A DNA stretch of 64,000 nt from F23-D06 sp947167635 (GTDB lineage: Bacteria > Bacteroidota > Bacteroidia > Bacteroidales > WCHB1-69), in NCBI GenBank assembly GCA_947167635.1, contig CAMVIT010000007.1, positions 7,357-71,356 of the forward strand. Direction: 5' to 3'. The translations under genes were made by a program, and so were the position numbers. Shown in pieces: positions 8,171-15,586 of the stretch (positions within the stretch are counted from its first letter, which is position 1; each line of letters starts with the position of its first letter). The notes under the pieces were generated by a model. It did no database searches. It was not told where the DNA came from and was given only the letters and a program-made list of their open reading frames with translations.

Positions 8171-9253
8171 ATGCATATTTTGACAAACTCATTACTATCA
8201 TCTACAACTGCTCAATCAAGACGCGATTCCAACATGGAATTGCTTCGAATCGTGGCAATGCTCTTAGTTATGATTGTCCACGCCGACTTTCGCGCATTGC
8301 AGATTCCGTCAGTGACCGATTTCTATGATGATACCTATCGTACCGTGATGCGTCTTTTCATTGAGTCGCTCTCCATCATCTGCGTAAATACCTTCGTGCT
8401 TCTTTCAGGCTGGTTTGGTATTCGATTTCGTTTTGAAAGAATGTTCGAATTCCTTTTCCAAGTTTGCTTTTTTTCCATCTTAGGCATCGGAATAGCCACA
8501 CTCACGGCTCCGAACGAGGTTGTTTCTCTGCGTGGGGTAGCGAGTTTCTTGTTGCTTGGCGATAAGGATTACTGGTTTGTCAAGTGTTATCTGTTGATGT
8601 ATCTCTTCGCGCCAGTCATGAACTCTTTTGTGGAACATTGTTCTGAAAGACAATTCCGCATTTTTCTTCTGTGCTTCTATGCTTTTCAAACCGTTTACGG
8701 ATTTGTTGGTGGTGCCGAATGGTTCAAGCTGGGCTATTCAGGACTTTCGTTTATGGGGCTATATCTTTTGGCCCGTTATATTCGCCTTTACCCCAACCGT
8801 TTCACTTCTTTAAATAAGAGATGGGACATGGTTGTGTATTTCAGCTTTGTGGTTGTGATGACACTTTTAAGTGTTGCTGTGTTGGCGGCTGGACAAAATC
8901 CAAAGATAATTGGCCGTATATATGCTTACACCTCACCGTTGGTCATCGTACCTTCAGTCTATTTTCTTTTGTTCTTCTCCAAAATCAAATTATCATACAA
9001 TAAAGTCATCAATTGGGTTGCTGCTTCTTGCTTTGCTATATATTTAGTTCATAGTAATATATGGCTCGCCCGCCACTATGATGGTGTTATCCAGCACTTA
9101 TTTGCCACTCATAGAGGTTTCGGTTTTTTCGCCCATGCCATTCTATTTATATTATTGGTGTTTATAGTCTCTATTTTGATTGACAAAATACGACTTCTCT
9201 TATGGAGATTGATTGCACCTCTTTTTCAGCATAAAAAAGAACCAATACAATAG
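8171..9253 (+). CDS. acyltransferase family 3 membrane protein
   Basis: About 360 residues with roughly ten membrane segments. The opening SRRDSNMELLRIVAMLLVMIVHAD is the usual start of OafA/WecH-type acyltransferase 3 proteins, with the conserved His in the first membrane helix. I prefer the ATG at 8171, which has a GAGG four bases upstream, over 8108, which would overlap the preceding gene by 29 bases. The family transfers acetyl or longer acyl groups to surface sugars at the cytoplasmic membrane. As the last gene of the cassette it is a likely decorating enzyme of the polymer. A second start at the internal ATG at 8234 would remove the cytoplasmic leader but keep helix one. Confidence 0.82.
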   Translation: MHILTNSLLSSTTAQSRRDSNMELLRIVAMLLVMIVHADFRALQIPSVTDFYDDTYRTVMRLFIESLSIICVNTFVLLSGWFGIRFRFERMFEFLFQVCFFSILGIGIATLTAPNEVVSLRGVASFLLLGDKDYWFVKCYLLMYLFAPVMNSFVEHCSERQFRIFLLCFYAFQTVYGFVGGAEWFKLGYSGLSFMGLYLLARYIRLYPNRFTSLNKRWDMVVYFSFVVVMTLLSVAVLAAGQNPKIIGRIYAYTSPLVIVPSVYFLLFFSKIKLSYNKVINWVAASCFAIYLVHSNIWLARHYDGVIQHLFATHRGFGFFAHAILFILLVFIVSILIDKIRLLLWRLIAPLFQHKKEPIQ

Positions 9254-9279
9254 CAAAGACCCAAACAGGTGACAATCTA

Positions 9280-9350
9280 TCACCTCCCCACCAATCCTTT
9301 CGTCACATTCCACCGGAACTGGATCAGCTTCCAGCCGCACTTGGGTGTGC
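9280..9350 (-). pseudogene. remnant of a glycosyltransferase 3' end
   Basis: Read on the minus strand this stretch encodes GWKLIQFRWNVTKGLVGR followed by a stop. That is nearly the same as the C-terminus of the GT2 gene at 10433 (GWKLIQFRWNVTRGLLGK, stop). Thirty-eight bases (9301-9338) are identical to 10454-10491. Upstream of the Gly-Trp the similarity ends, so only the last ~18 codons remain. Confidence 0.75.
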
Positions 9351-9420
9351 AAGGTTCCGTTTGGCGCGTCCACCCTCGCGAGCCTCAGCCCGCTATTGCC
9401 GTCAATAATTGATTTGGCGA

Positions 9421-10344
9421 TTACTTCAAAAACGACAACACCATCTCGGGGGTGAAATCAACTTTAATGACAGTACAGAGACCGTGGCCCATGTCTTTGG
9501 CGGAGGCTCCGAGCAGCCATACTTCATTGTCAATAATCAGGTAGCGGTCGTGGATGTGTAGTGAAAGCTGGATTTTCTTGATCTCTGCATTCTGCTCGTT
9601 ATGTTTCTCAAAGTCCAAGTCCGTCTGCTTGCTGAAGCGGGTATGGACAGTACATTCAACGCCAGCGGCTCGCTTGTCGAGCAAGAACAGGGTGCGCTCA
9701 TCAACAAAGTTGTCAATAAGGATAATTCGGTGCTTTGCACGTCTCACCAGGCTGCTTAAGAAAGAGTAGGCATCCCAAACGCAGCCTGTGCCAAACAATT
9801 CTTCGGTTATTATTGCGGGCGAAAGTTCCTCAATCTTGTCTAACACCACGTCAAGTTTCTTGTCCGTTTCTATCTGCTTCCGTTCCAATGCGCCTACGCG
9901 TTGAAATAGTCCGGCGTTGGAGGTGATAAAACGGCGCATCGCCACAAAGGCACGCATGATGGAGATACTCACGTCGGCAGCTCTTTGGCTCTTGAGCACG
10001 GTGGCCAGCATGGCAACGCCCTGCTCTGTGAAGGCAAACATATCAGTGCCGCCAGTATTGTAGTCAGGGGGTATCACAGTTTGTGACACCCCACTGGAAA
10101 TCAACTGATTAGACTCATCCTTAGATAATCGAAGCATAAAATCTTCGGGAAATTTGGCCGGATTTCGACGTACGGCTTGCTTCAATGCACGGTTTTCCAC
10201 GCCGTAAAGCAACGCCAAATCGCGGTCAATCATCACCTGCATATTTCTTACAGTGTAGATTCTGGCTTGTATCTCTGCAAGCAATACAGGCTGATTGTCG
10301 TGTATCACAACGACTTTTGTTTCATTTGTTCGATTCTCTTTCAT
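9421..10344 (-). CDS. ORF6N-domain (KilA-N-like) DNA-binding protein
   Basis: A 307-residue protein. Residues ~15-145 are an ORF6N/KilA-N-type domain (IYTVRNMQVMIDRDLALLYG, RNPAKFPEDFMLRL, FTEQGVAMLATVL), known from phage and mobile-element proteins. The C-terminal part (~195-307) holds IHDRYLIID followed by GAS, which resembles a phospholipase D HxK motif with Lys replaced by Arg. The whole architecture recurs in Bacteroidota, but its role is not established; a DNA-binding regulator or defence-related protein is possible. The promoter box lies only four bases before the ATG and an AT-rich palindrome lies just upstream, so it is probably autoregulated. It stands alone between a glycosyltransferase remnant and the intact GT2 gene. 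Confidence 0.8.
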   Translation of the reverse strand: MKENRTNETKVVVIHDNQPVLLAEIQARIYTVRNMQVMIDRDLALLYGVENRALKQAVRRNPAKFPEDFMLRLSKDESNQLISSGVSQTVIPPDYNTGGTDMFAFTEQGVAMLATVLKSQRAADVSISIMRAFVAMRRFITSNAGLFQRVGALERKQIETDKKLDVVLDKIEELSPAIITEELFGTGCVWDAYSFLSSLVRRAKHRIILIDNFVDERTLFLLDKRAAGVECTVHTRFSKQTDLDFEKHNEQNAEIKKIQLSLHIHDRYLIIDNEVWLLGASAKDMGHGLCTVIKVDFTPEMVLSFLK

Positions 10345-10348
10345 GGTG

Positions 10349-10356
10349 CAAAAGTA
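10349..10356 (-). promoter_or_regulatory. -7 box of the ORF6N gene
   Basis: On the minus strand it reads TACTTTTG, ending four bases before the ATG at 10344. Transcription would start at or next to the ATG, so the mRNA may be leaderless. Confidence 0.5.
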
Positions 10357-10368
10357 TAATTTTAATTT

Positions 10369-10393
10369 TATATAAAAAAGATTTTTCTATATA
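10369..10393. promoter_or_regulatory. AT-rich 25-base imperfect palindrome, candidate operator
   Basis: TATATA...TATATA arms enclose A-tracts and T-tracts around a central GAT; 22 of 25 positions are symmetric. It lies 13 bases upstream of the -7 box of the ORF6N gene, where a repressor or the protein itself could bind. Confidence 0.45.
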
Positions 10394-10432
10394 AAAAATT
10401 AACTTTTGCATTAGGCTAAAGCGGTTAAGTGG

Positions 10433-11335
10433 TTATTTTCCCAACAACCCCCTCGTCACATTCCACCGGAACTGGATCAGCTTCCAGCCGCGCCTCGGCG
10501 CACCTGTGAGCGTGTGGCCGATGCAGAGCACCATGGAGGCCGCCCACTTGATTGCCTCTGACACGAGCCGCTTCACATATTTCCCCTTCCCGATATTCAG
10601 CGTGCGCATGCGCTCGCTCTTGCCAATGGAGTAGGTCAGTCGATCAAAATAGTCCTTGCTGAGCTTCTTCTCGGGGATAAGGTGATAAAGAATGGCTGTC
10701 GGCAGATAGTAAAAACGCATTCCGAGCGTGGTCATCTTGTCGAAAATGTCCTTTTCTTCTGCGCCAACCAGGCTGTCGCCTTTGCGGCCCAGCTCCACAT
10801 TGAACAACCCCACTCTCTCGAAAACAGAAGCCCTGTAAGCAGCATTGCCGCCTCCGGGATAATCGTTCTTGGGAAACTCTTTCTCTTTGTCACCCAAATA
10901 CTTGTATCCTGTAATCAGCGCTTTTGTAAAATGTGACATCCAAGCAGGCTCTTCTGTTTCGTATTTCGGGATGATAGGTCCGCCGGCCGCCTCGATGTCA
11001 GGATGTTGTTCGAAAAAGTCGGCGTACGTCTGCAGATATTCTTTGTTGACAAGAGCATCGTCATCCACATATACCAAAATGTCGCCATTACTTTCCTTTA
11101 TGCCGCGGTTGCGCGCGTGGGAGAGCCCTTGGTGGGTCTCGACGAAATAGCGGAACGTCACCTCGGGAAAATCGTGTACGAAACGATCGCATTCGCTTTG
11201 TGTGTTGTCTGTGCAGTTGTTTTCAACTAAGACAATCTCATACTTTTCGGACGACAACGTGTTCTCTACAAGGCTTTTCAGAACATTGTAGATATACTTG
11301 TCGCGGTTATAGGTGCAGAGGATGACGGAGAGCAT
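10433..11335 (-). CDS. glycosyltransferase family 2
   Basis: A 300-residue GT-A enzyme. The N-terminus LSVILCTYNRDKY is the usual GT2 opening, the nucleotide-sugar and metal-binding VDDDA lies at residues 90-94, and GAEEKDIFDKM near 200 supplies the later acidic motif. GGPIIPKY and PGGGNAAYRASVF are typical of polysaccharide-building members. The sugar donor is not predictable. It follows the YfhO-family gene on the same strand with a gap of 16 bases, so the two are probably co-transcribed. Its last codons are duplicated in a remnant 1.1 kb further along. Confidence 0.88.
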   Translation of the reverse strand: MLSVILCTYNRDKYIYNVLKSLVENTLSSEKYEIVLVENNCTDNTQSECDRFVHDFPEVTFRYFVETHQGLSHARNRGIKESNGDILVYVDDDALVNKEYLQTYADFFEQHPDIEAAGGPIIPKYETEEPAWMSHFTKALITGYKYLGDKEKEFPKNDYPGGGNAAYRASVFERVGLFNVELGRKGDSLVGAEEKDIFDKMTTLGMRFYYLPTAILYHLIPEKKLSKDYFDRLTYSIGKSERMRTLNIGKGKYVKRLVSEAIKWAASMVLCIGHTLTGAPRRGWKLIQFRWNVTRGLLGK

Positions 11336-11351
11336 AGTCTATGGATTGTGA

Positions 11352-13832
11352 TTAGTTGTTCGTGGCTTCCTTTTTCGACTTACGGTAATACAACACCAAC
11401 GAACCTGCCACTGCCAGCACGAACAGGATGGAACAAATCACGGAGACCTTGTCCAGTTTGTGCATCAGCGGCGCCTCGTTTTTGAACTCGATTTTATGCT
11501 CGCCGGCGGGAATCACCATGGCGCGTAGGATGTAATCCGCGCGGAAGTAGTCGGCCGGTTTGCCGTCGATGTAGGCGCGCCAGTCGGGGGCGTAATAGAC
11601 CTCTGAAAAGACCGCCAGCTGATCTTTGCTGGTCTTCGTCTTATAGACCACGTAGTCCGGATTGTACGGTTTCTGGTGCTCCATCGCGATGACGGAGTTG
11701 CTGTCGCGTTCCAGATTCTTGCCTTTCACCATCTCGGCGAAACGCTTGTCTATGACGGCCGTATCGGCAGGATTCAGTTCGTTAAGGGCCAGGATCTCTG
11801 CACTGGCGTCATCCACCAGCTGATACTGATCCACAAACCACGCGTTTCCTAAAGCATCGGGATTGCGCTGCACTTGAGGCTGGTTATTCTGTCCCGGCAT
11901 CACCACATAGCGGGCGTTCAACATGTTCAGGACATTCGGATTAATATGACGTGAGAGGTAGAAATCAATAATATCTTGGTAACGACGTAATTTAGCTGCG
12001 CTGTAACCACCAATCTGATGATGATAAGCGGAAGGATAGGAATCGTTGAAGGTATTTACCGAGAGGTCGAACACGCGATAGTCCTCATCATTGAACTGGG
12101 CAGCGTACTGATCCAGCATCTGGTCGGTCTGCGACGGTCTGAGTTTAGCGCGCTTCTCGGTGATGAATTTCGAGTCGTTGAGGTAACGGCGATCAACACC
12201 CCAAAGGTCGAACAGCACGAGGCAGGCCAGAACGCCTATGATGATGCCCGACTGCTTGATTTTCTCATTGATATAGAGCCACAGGGCCACAGCGGAGATC
12301 AGGATGAGTATCAGTGAGCGCCAGGAGTCGGACATAAAAAGGGCCTTGCGGTCTTGTACGAGGATATCCTGGATGGCATCCCATTGGGCACCATATTGCG
12401 CAGCCATCTGCACATCGCTGGCACCGGAGAAAGAGAAACCACCGGAAAAGGCCATCATCAGCAGAATAAAGCCTGCTGTGATACCCGTAGAGATATATAG
12501 TCCGAGATTCAGCTTCTTCTTATCGACAGGATTCTCCTTGTCAAAGATGGATTTCAAGGCAAGAACTGCCATCAAGACCATCGTCACATTAGCCATCACG
12601 AGACTCATGGACGGAGTACGGAACTTGTTGTAGAGGGGAAGATGCTCGAACAGGAAGCTATTGAAGCCCATCAGGTTCTTGCCCCACGACATCAGGATGG
12701 CAAGGATTGTGGCCAAAAGGATCCACCAGCGTTCAGGGCCTTTCACCACAAAGAGGCCAAGGACAAACAGGAAGATGATGATAGCGCCGAAATAGACCGG
12801 ACCGGAAGTGAAAGGTTGGTCGCCCCAGTAGAGCGGTGCCTGTTTTTGGCGAAAGTTCTTGTAGAATTGGGAATCCGTGCCAACGGTCTCGCCAGAGCCG
12901 CCGCCGTATGAACCAGGCACAAGCAGCGTATAGGTTTCGCCCTTGCCGTAGCTCCAGCTGTAGGCGTAGTCAATGTCCAGACCGTCGGATGCCGCGATGG
13001 ACTTGGCTTCACCGTCCTTGTAGAGGTCTTCCGGGGTTACGGTAATTTCTGAACCGCCACGCATGGTATATTTCACATACTCCTGGTTGATGAAGAGAAG
13101 TCGGGCATTTGCGCCAATGGCAAATCCAATACCGATCAACATCACTCCCACGCCCAAAAGCAATGATTTAAACTCCTTGTCTTTGATAGCATAAACCAGA
13201 TATACAAGACCGAGGATAAGTCCGATCAACATGGTGTAATAGGTGATCTGTATGTGGTTGCAGGCGATTTGGATGCCCAATGCCAAGGCAAACAGGAGGC
13301 CGCCCCAAAGGTATTTTTTACGCTGCAGTATCAGAAGCATACCACCCAAAATGGGAGCCATCATAGCCATGGCGTATGCTTTGGTGATGTGCCCAGCCTC
13401 TATAATGATAATGTTGTAGCTGCCCAGCCCAAAGGCCAATGCCCCTAACAAACTCAGCCATGGAGATGCCCCGATGGCTATCAGAGCCACATAAAAACCA
13501 ATAAGATAGAGAAAAATGATGCCGATGTTTCCTCCGTACCCCACATATTTCAAATTCAAGACATTCTCTATTTTACTAAAGACAGATTTGGAGGGTGGTG
13601 TGGTCACTTGGTATGACGGCATACCGCTGAACATGGAACTGGTCCAAAGCGTATATTCCCCTGTATTTTCCTGGAAATCGTGCTGTTCTTTGGCCATGGC
13701 CTGCCACTTCATCGTATCCCCTTGCTGGATTACTTTTCCGTCGAAGACAGGGGACATGTAAATGGCGGCCAGCAGGAAGAAGAAAAAGATGATGCCGCAA
13801 TGGATTAGGGTTTTCTTAAGGATTGGTTTCAT
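11352..13832 (-). CDS. YfhO family membrane protein
   Basis: An 826-residue polytopic protein with about a dozen membrane helices, a large periplasmic domain (~residues 540-780) and a final membrane helix before a basic KSKKEA tail. The early loop GDTMKWQAM and the motif MFSGMPSYQ resemble YfhO/GT-C proteins. In Gram-positive bacteria YfhO is linked to glycosylation of lipoteichoic acid; in Bacteroidota the substrate is unknown. The lower gene of the operon is a GT2, so a pairing in which the GT2 loads a lipid carrier and YfhO transfers the sugar outside the membrane is plausible (inference). Confidence 0.85.
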   Translation of the reverse strand: MKPILKKTLIHCGIIFFFFLLAAIYMSPVFDGKVIQQGDTMKWQAMAKEQHDFQENTGEYTLWTSSMFSGMPSYQVTTPPSKSVFSKIENVLNLKYVGYGGNIGIIFLYLIGFYVALIAIGASPWLSLLGALAFGLGSYNIIIIEAGHITKAYAMAMMAPILGGMLLILQRKKYLWGGLLFALALGIQIACNHIQITYYTMLIGLILGLVYLVYAIKDKEFKSLLLGVGVMLIGIGFAIGANARLLFINQEYVKYTMRGGSEITVTPEDLYKDGEAKSIAASDGLDIDYAYSWSYGKGETYTLLVPGSYGGGSGETVGTDSQFYKNFRQKQAPLYWGDQPFTSGPVYFGAIIIFLFVLGLFVVKGPERWWILLATILAILMSWGKNLMGFNSFLFEHLPLYNKFRTPSMSLVMANVTMVLMAVLALKSIFDKENPVDKKKLNLGLYISTGITAGFILLMMAFSGGFSFSGASDVQMAAQYGAQWDAIQDILVQDRKALFMSDSWRSLILILISAVALWLYINEKIKQSGIIIGVLACLVLFDLWGVDRRYLNDSKFITEKRAKLRPSQTDQMLDQYAAQFNDEDYRVFDLSVNTFNDSYPSAYHHQIGGYSAAKLRRYQDIIDFYLSRHINPNVLNMLNARYVVMPGQNNQPQVQRNPDALGNAWFVDQYQLVDDASAEILALNELNPADTAVIDKRFAEMVKGKNLERDSNSVIAMEHQKPYNPDYVVYKTKTSKDQLAVFSEVYYAPDWRAYIDGKPADYFRADYILRAMVIPAGEHKIEFKNEAPLMHKLDKVSVICSILFVLAVAGSLVLYYRKSKKEATNN

Positions 13833-13869
13833 ATTTCTCTTGCTTTTTTTATTTCAATTTTTGAAGTTG

Positions 13870-13877
13870 CAAAAGTA
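13870..13877 (-). promoter_or_regulatory. -7 box of the YfhO-GT2 operon
   Basis: TACTTTTG on the minus strand, 37 bases before the ATG at 13832. Confidence 0.55.
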
Positions 13878-13932
13878 CGAAAAAATAACGGTTGTCGCGA
13901 ATGATAAAAAACAGATCATACGACGAGTTTCT

Positions 13933-14880
13933 CTATATAGTATTCTCTCTCAAACGGGACAAACGTTCGCATATCATCTGCCAATAAGCCTCTTGATAAT
14001 CCTTTGGGAGGAAAGAATCACGGATGGCCTGCTCCCACCCCAGATATTTCTTTTGGAATTTGCGGAAGATGTTCGAAATGACCCTATCGGAAATGCCAGC
14101 TCGTTGCATAGCCTGATCGAAATCAGCTGGTTTGATTTTCTTTTTCCGCCCGTTAAGGGTAAGCGCCAGTTCCTCCTTGTCATTTGGATTGACCAATGCC
14201 GCATTCAGAAAATCGTAAGCAGGTGTCAGTCGAAACCCTTCGTCTGTGGGGTTATATAGCGCGAAGTTTTTGAGGTGCATATCGTTGTTTCCCGTCAGCC
14301 AGCAGAAAATCAGCAGCTCGTAATAGCGCGTCAGGTCCATTTCAGGGAGGGAGGAGTACTCACGAATCACTTTCGCCACCTGCTCGTATGAGCTTTTGTA
14401 TTTGTACTCCGTCGTGCGTTTCGATAGTTGGCAAAAGTCTTCCATAGCGATTTTTTCGCCTGAAGGAAGCCGGTCGATGCGGCGGGTGATGTAGCATAAT
14501 TCGCCATCTCTCATCCGGATGAGGGAATGAGGAACCACCGAAATGCCGAACTGTTCAGCAAGACACATTGTAAGCTGCTCCACTTCGGGCAAATATGGAA
14601 ACCTATCGGTTTGAGGTTTAAGAATGAACCCGCCCCAAAGTCCTACGATGGTCAGGTGGCTATTTCCTTTCTTTTCGTTAAGATGTAGCGAGATTTTGGG
14701 CTGGACTCCTGTCAGCGTTGTCTGGCTCTTTATGATTTCCGCTGCCAACGCATCCATATCCGCTCGCGTGTAGTCAAAGGTCGGGGCAGGGGAAACACCA
14801 AAAAACTTCCGAGCGCAGGAATCGTGGAAATCCTGTTCGCCAGCCCCCAGTTCTTTATTGCAATACAGACACTTACTCAT
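13933..14880 (-). CDS. hipT: HipT-like Ser/Thr kinase toxin
   Basis: About 315 residues from the ATG at 14880, which overlaps the upstream gene by eight bases; a longer frame begins at 14904. It has the HipA kinase core: TGVQPKISL (57-65), GGFILKPQ (83-90, ATP-binding Lys), the catalytic GNNDMHLKN (197-205) and AYDFL (221-225). The N-terminal HipA subdomain is absent because it is encoded by the separate upstream gene. In HipBST systems the kinase phosphorylates a tRNA synthetase and stops translation. An added N-terminal CLYC-x13-HDSC cluster looks like a zinc ribbon. Kinase residues are intact, so the toxin should be functional. The target has not been shown for this protein. Confidence 0.85.
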   Translation of the reverse strand: MSKCLYCNKELGAGEQDFHDSCARKFFGVSPAPTFDYTRADMDALAAEIIKSQTTLTGVQPKISLHLNEKKGNSHLTIVGLWGGFILKPQTDRFPYLPEVEQLTMCLAEQFGISVVPHSLIRMRDGELCYITRRIDRLPSGEKIAMEDFCQLSKRTTEYKYKSSYEQVAKVIREYSSLPEMDLTRYYELLIFCWLTGNNDMHLKNFALYNPTDEGFRLTPAYDFLNAALVNPNDKEELALTLNGRKKKIKPADFDQAMQRAGISDRVISNIFRKFQKKYLGWEQAIRDSFLPKDYQEAYWQMICERLSRLRENTI

Positions 14881-15202
14881 CTTCTTCTGGAATTTCAACA
14901 ACACTTAATGCACCGATACAGTCTTTGCAACAAAGCAGCAACAGCGACATCCTGTCCAATCTGCTGATGTCTGCGTTCCGTAGCGCTACATCCAACAGCC
15001 ACCCTTCGGGAATCAGACCATCGAATGCCGGAAAAAGTACGGGACTTCCGTATGCAAGGTTCGATAGTGGCATTGTCAGGCTGACAGGTTGTGGGCAGCC
15101 AGACGACAAATACTCAGGTAGATACTCAAAGCGGTATCCTGTGTCGGTTTCGGTTAAAACACCAGCCAATTGGCTTTTATAAAAGATGTTGGCTCTACGC
15201 AT
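14873..15202 (-). CDS. hipS: HipS-like antitoxin (detached HipA N-terminal domain)
   Basis: A 109-residue protein that equals the N-terminal subdomain of HipA: YKSQLAGVL, PLSNLAYGSPVLFPAFDGLIPEGWLL, and an IGAL near the end. In the E. coli HipBST system this small protein, not HipB, neutralises the kinase. Here it overlaps hipB upstream and hipT downstream by eight bases each, a pattern that suggests translational coupling and balanced synthesis. No kinase residues are present. Confidence 0.82.
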   Translation of the reverse strand: MRRANIFYKSQLAGVLTETDTGYRFEYLPEYLSSGCPQPVSLTMPLSNLAYGSPVLFPAFDGLIPEGWLLDVALRNADISRLDRMSLLLLCCKDCIGALSVVEIPEEDE

Positions 15203-15401
15203 GTTCTCTCTTTTGTGGTGTTAATTCATAATCAAAAAGGTTGAGAACTTTATTCACCATATCTATCCGTTGTGAAGTTTTGCCCTGTTCCAATTCGCGG
15301 ACAAAAAACAGACTGACACCAGAGCGATAGGCCAAGTCCTCTTGTGTGAGGCCGTATTTTTTGCGTAACTCCTTTACGCATAAAGATAATCGTGTCTTCA
15401 T
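15195..15401 (-). CDS. hipB: HipB-like helix-turn-helix antitoxin/repressor
   Basis: About 68 residues from the ATG at 15401. It is an XRE-type HTH: LCVKELRKKYGLTQEDLAYRSGVS followed by the recognition helix region FFVRELEQGKT. The start at 15401 sits about 22 bases after the promoter box; the earlier ATG at 15425 would lie within the promoter. It is the first gene of the hipB-hipS-hipT operon and should repress it by binding the two perfect TTATATG-N6-CATATAA palindromes upstream. Confidence 0.85.
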   Translation of the reverse strand: MKTRLSLCVKELRKKYGLTQEDLAYRSGVSLFFVRELEQGKTSQRIDMVNKVLNLFDYELTPQKREHA

Positions 15402-15405
15402 AAAA

Positions 15406-15412
15406 TTATATG
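15406..15412 (+). promoter_or_regulatory. third HipB half-site
   Basis: TTATATG, one arm of the operator, placed 41 bases from the first arm of operator 1. No matching second arm is present. Confidence 0.35.
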
Positions 15413-15422
15413 ATATCGTCAG

Positions 15423-15430
15423 CAAAAATA
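15423..15430 (-). promoter_or_regulatory. -7 box of hipBST
   Basis: TATTTTTG on the minus strand, 21 bases before the hipB ATG. Operator 1 lies 16 bases upstream, across the -33 region. Confidence 0.6.
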
Positions 15431-15446
15431 CACTTTTTTTTGAATA

Positions 15447-15466
15447 TTATATGCAATAACATATAA
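15447..15466. promoter_or_regulatory. hip operator 1
   Basis: Perfect inverted repeat TTATATG-caataa-CATATAA. It covers the region where the -33 element of the hipB promoter should lie, so binding would block transcription. Confidence 0.75.
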
Positions 15467-15486
15467 AAATCATTTTACCATCGAAA

Positions 15487-15506
15487 TTATATGGTTTTTC
15501 ATATAA
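15487..15506. promoter_or_regulatory. hip operator 2
   Basis: Perfect inverted repeat TTATATG-gttttt-CATATAA with the same arms and spacer length as operator 1 but a different spacer. The two centres are 40 bases apart. It also lies 55 bases upstream of the promoter of the divergent GT4 gene. Confidence 0.75.
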
Positions 15507-15560
15507 GCACATGATGGTTGTTTATGAATATTTACACTATTTGTTAATTCAAAAAATATC

Positions 15561-15568
15561 TATCTTTG
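15561..15568 (+). promoter_or_regulatory. -7 box of the GT4 gene
   Basis: TATCTTTG, 18 bases before the ATG at 15587. A TTTG at 15540-15543 may be the -33 element. Confidence 0.6.
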
Positions 15569-15586
15569 CACTTAAATTTCGTCGTC

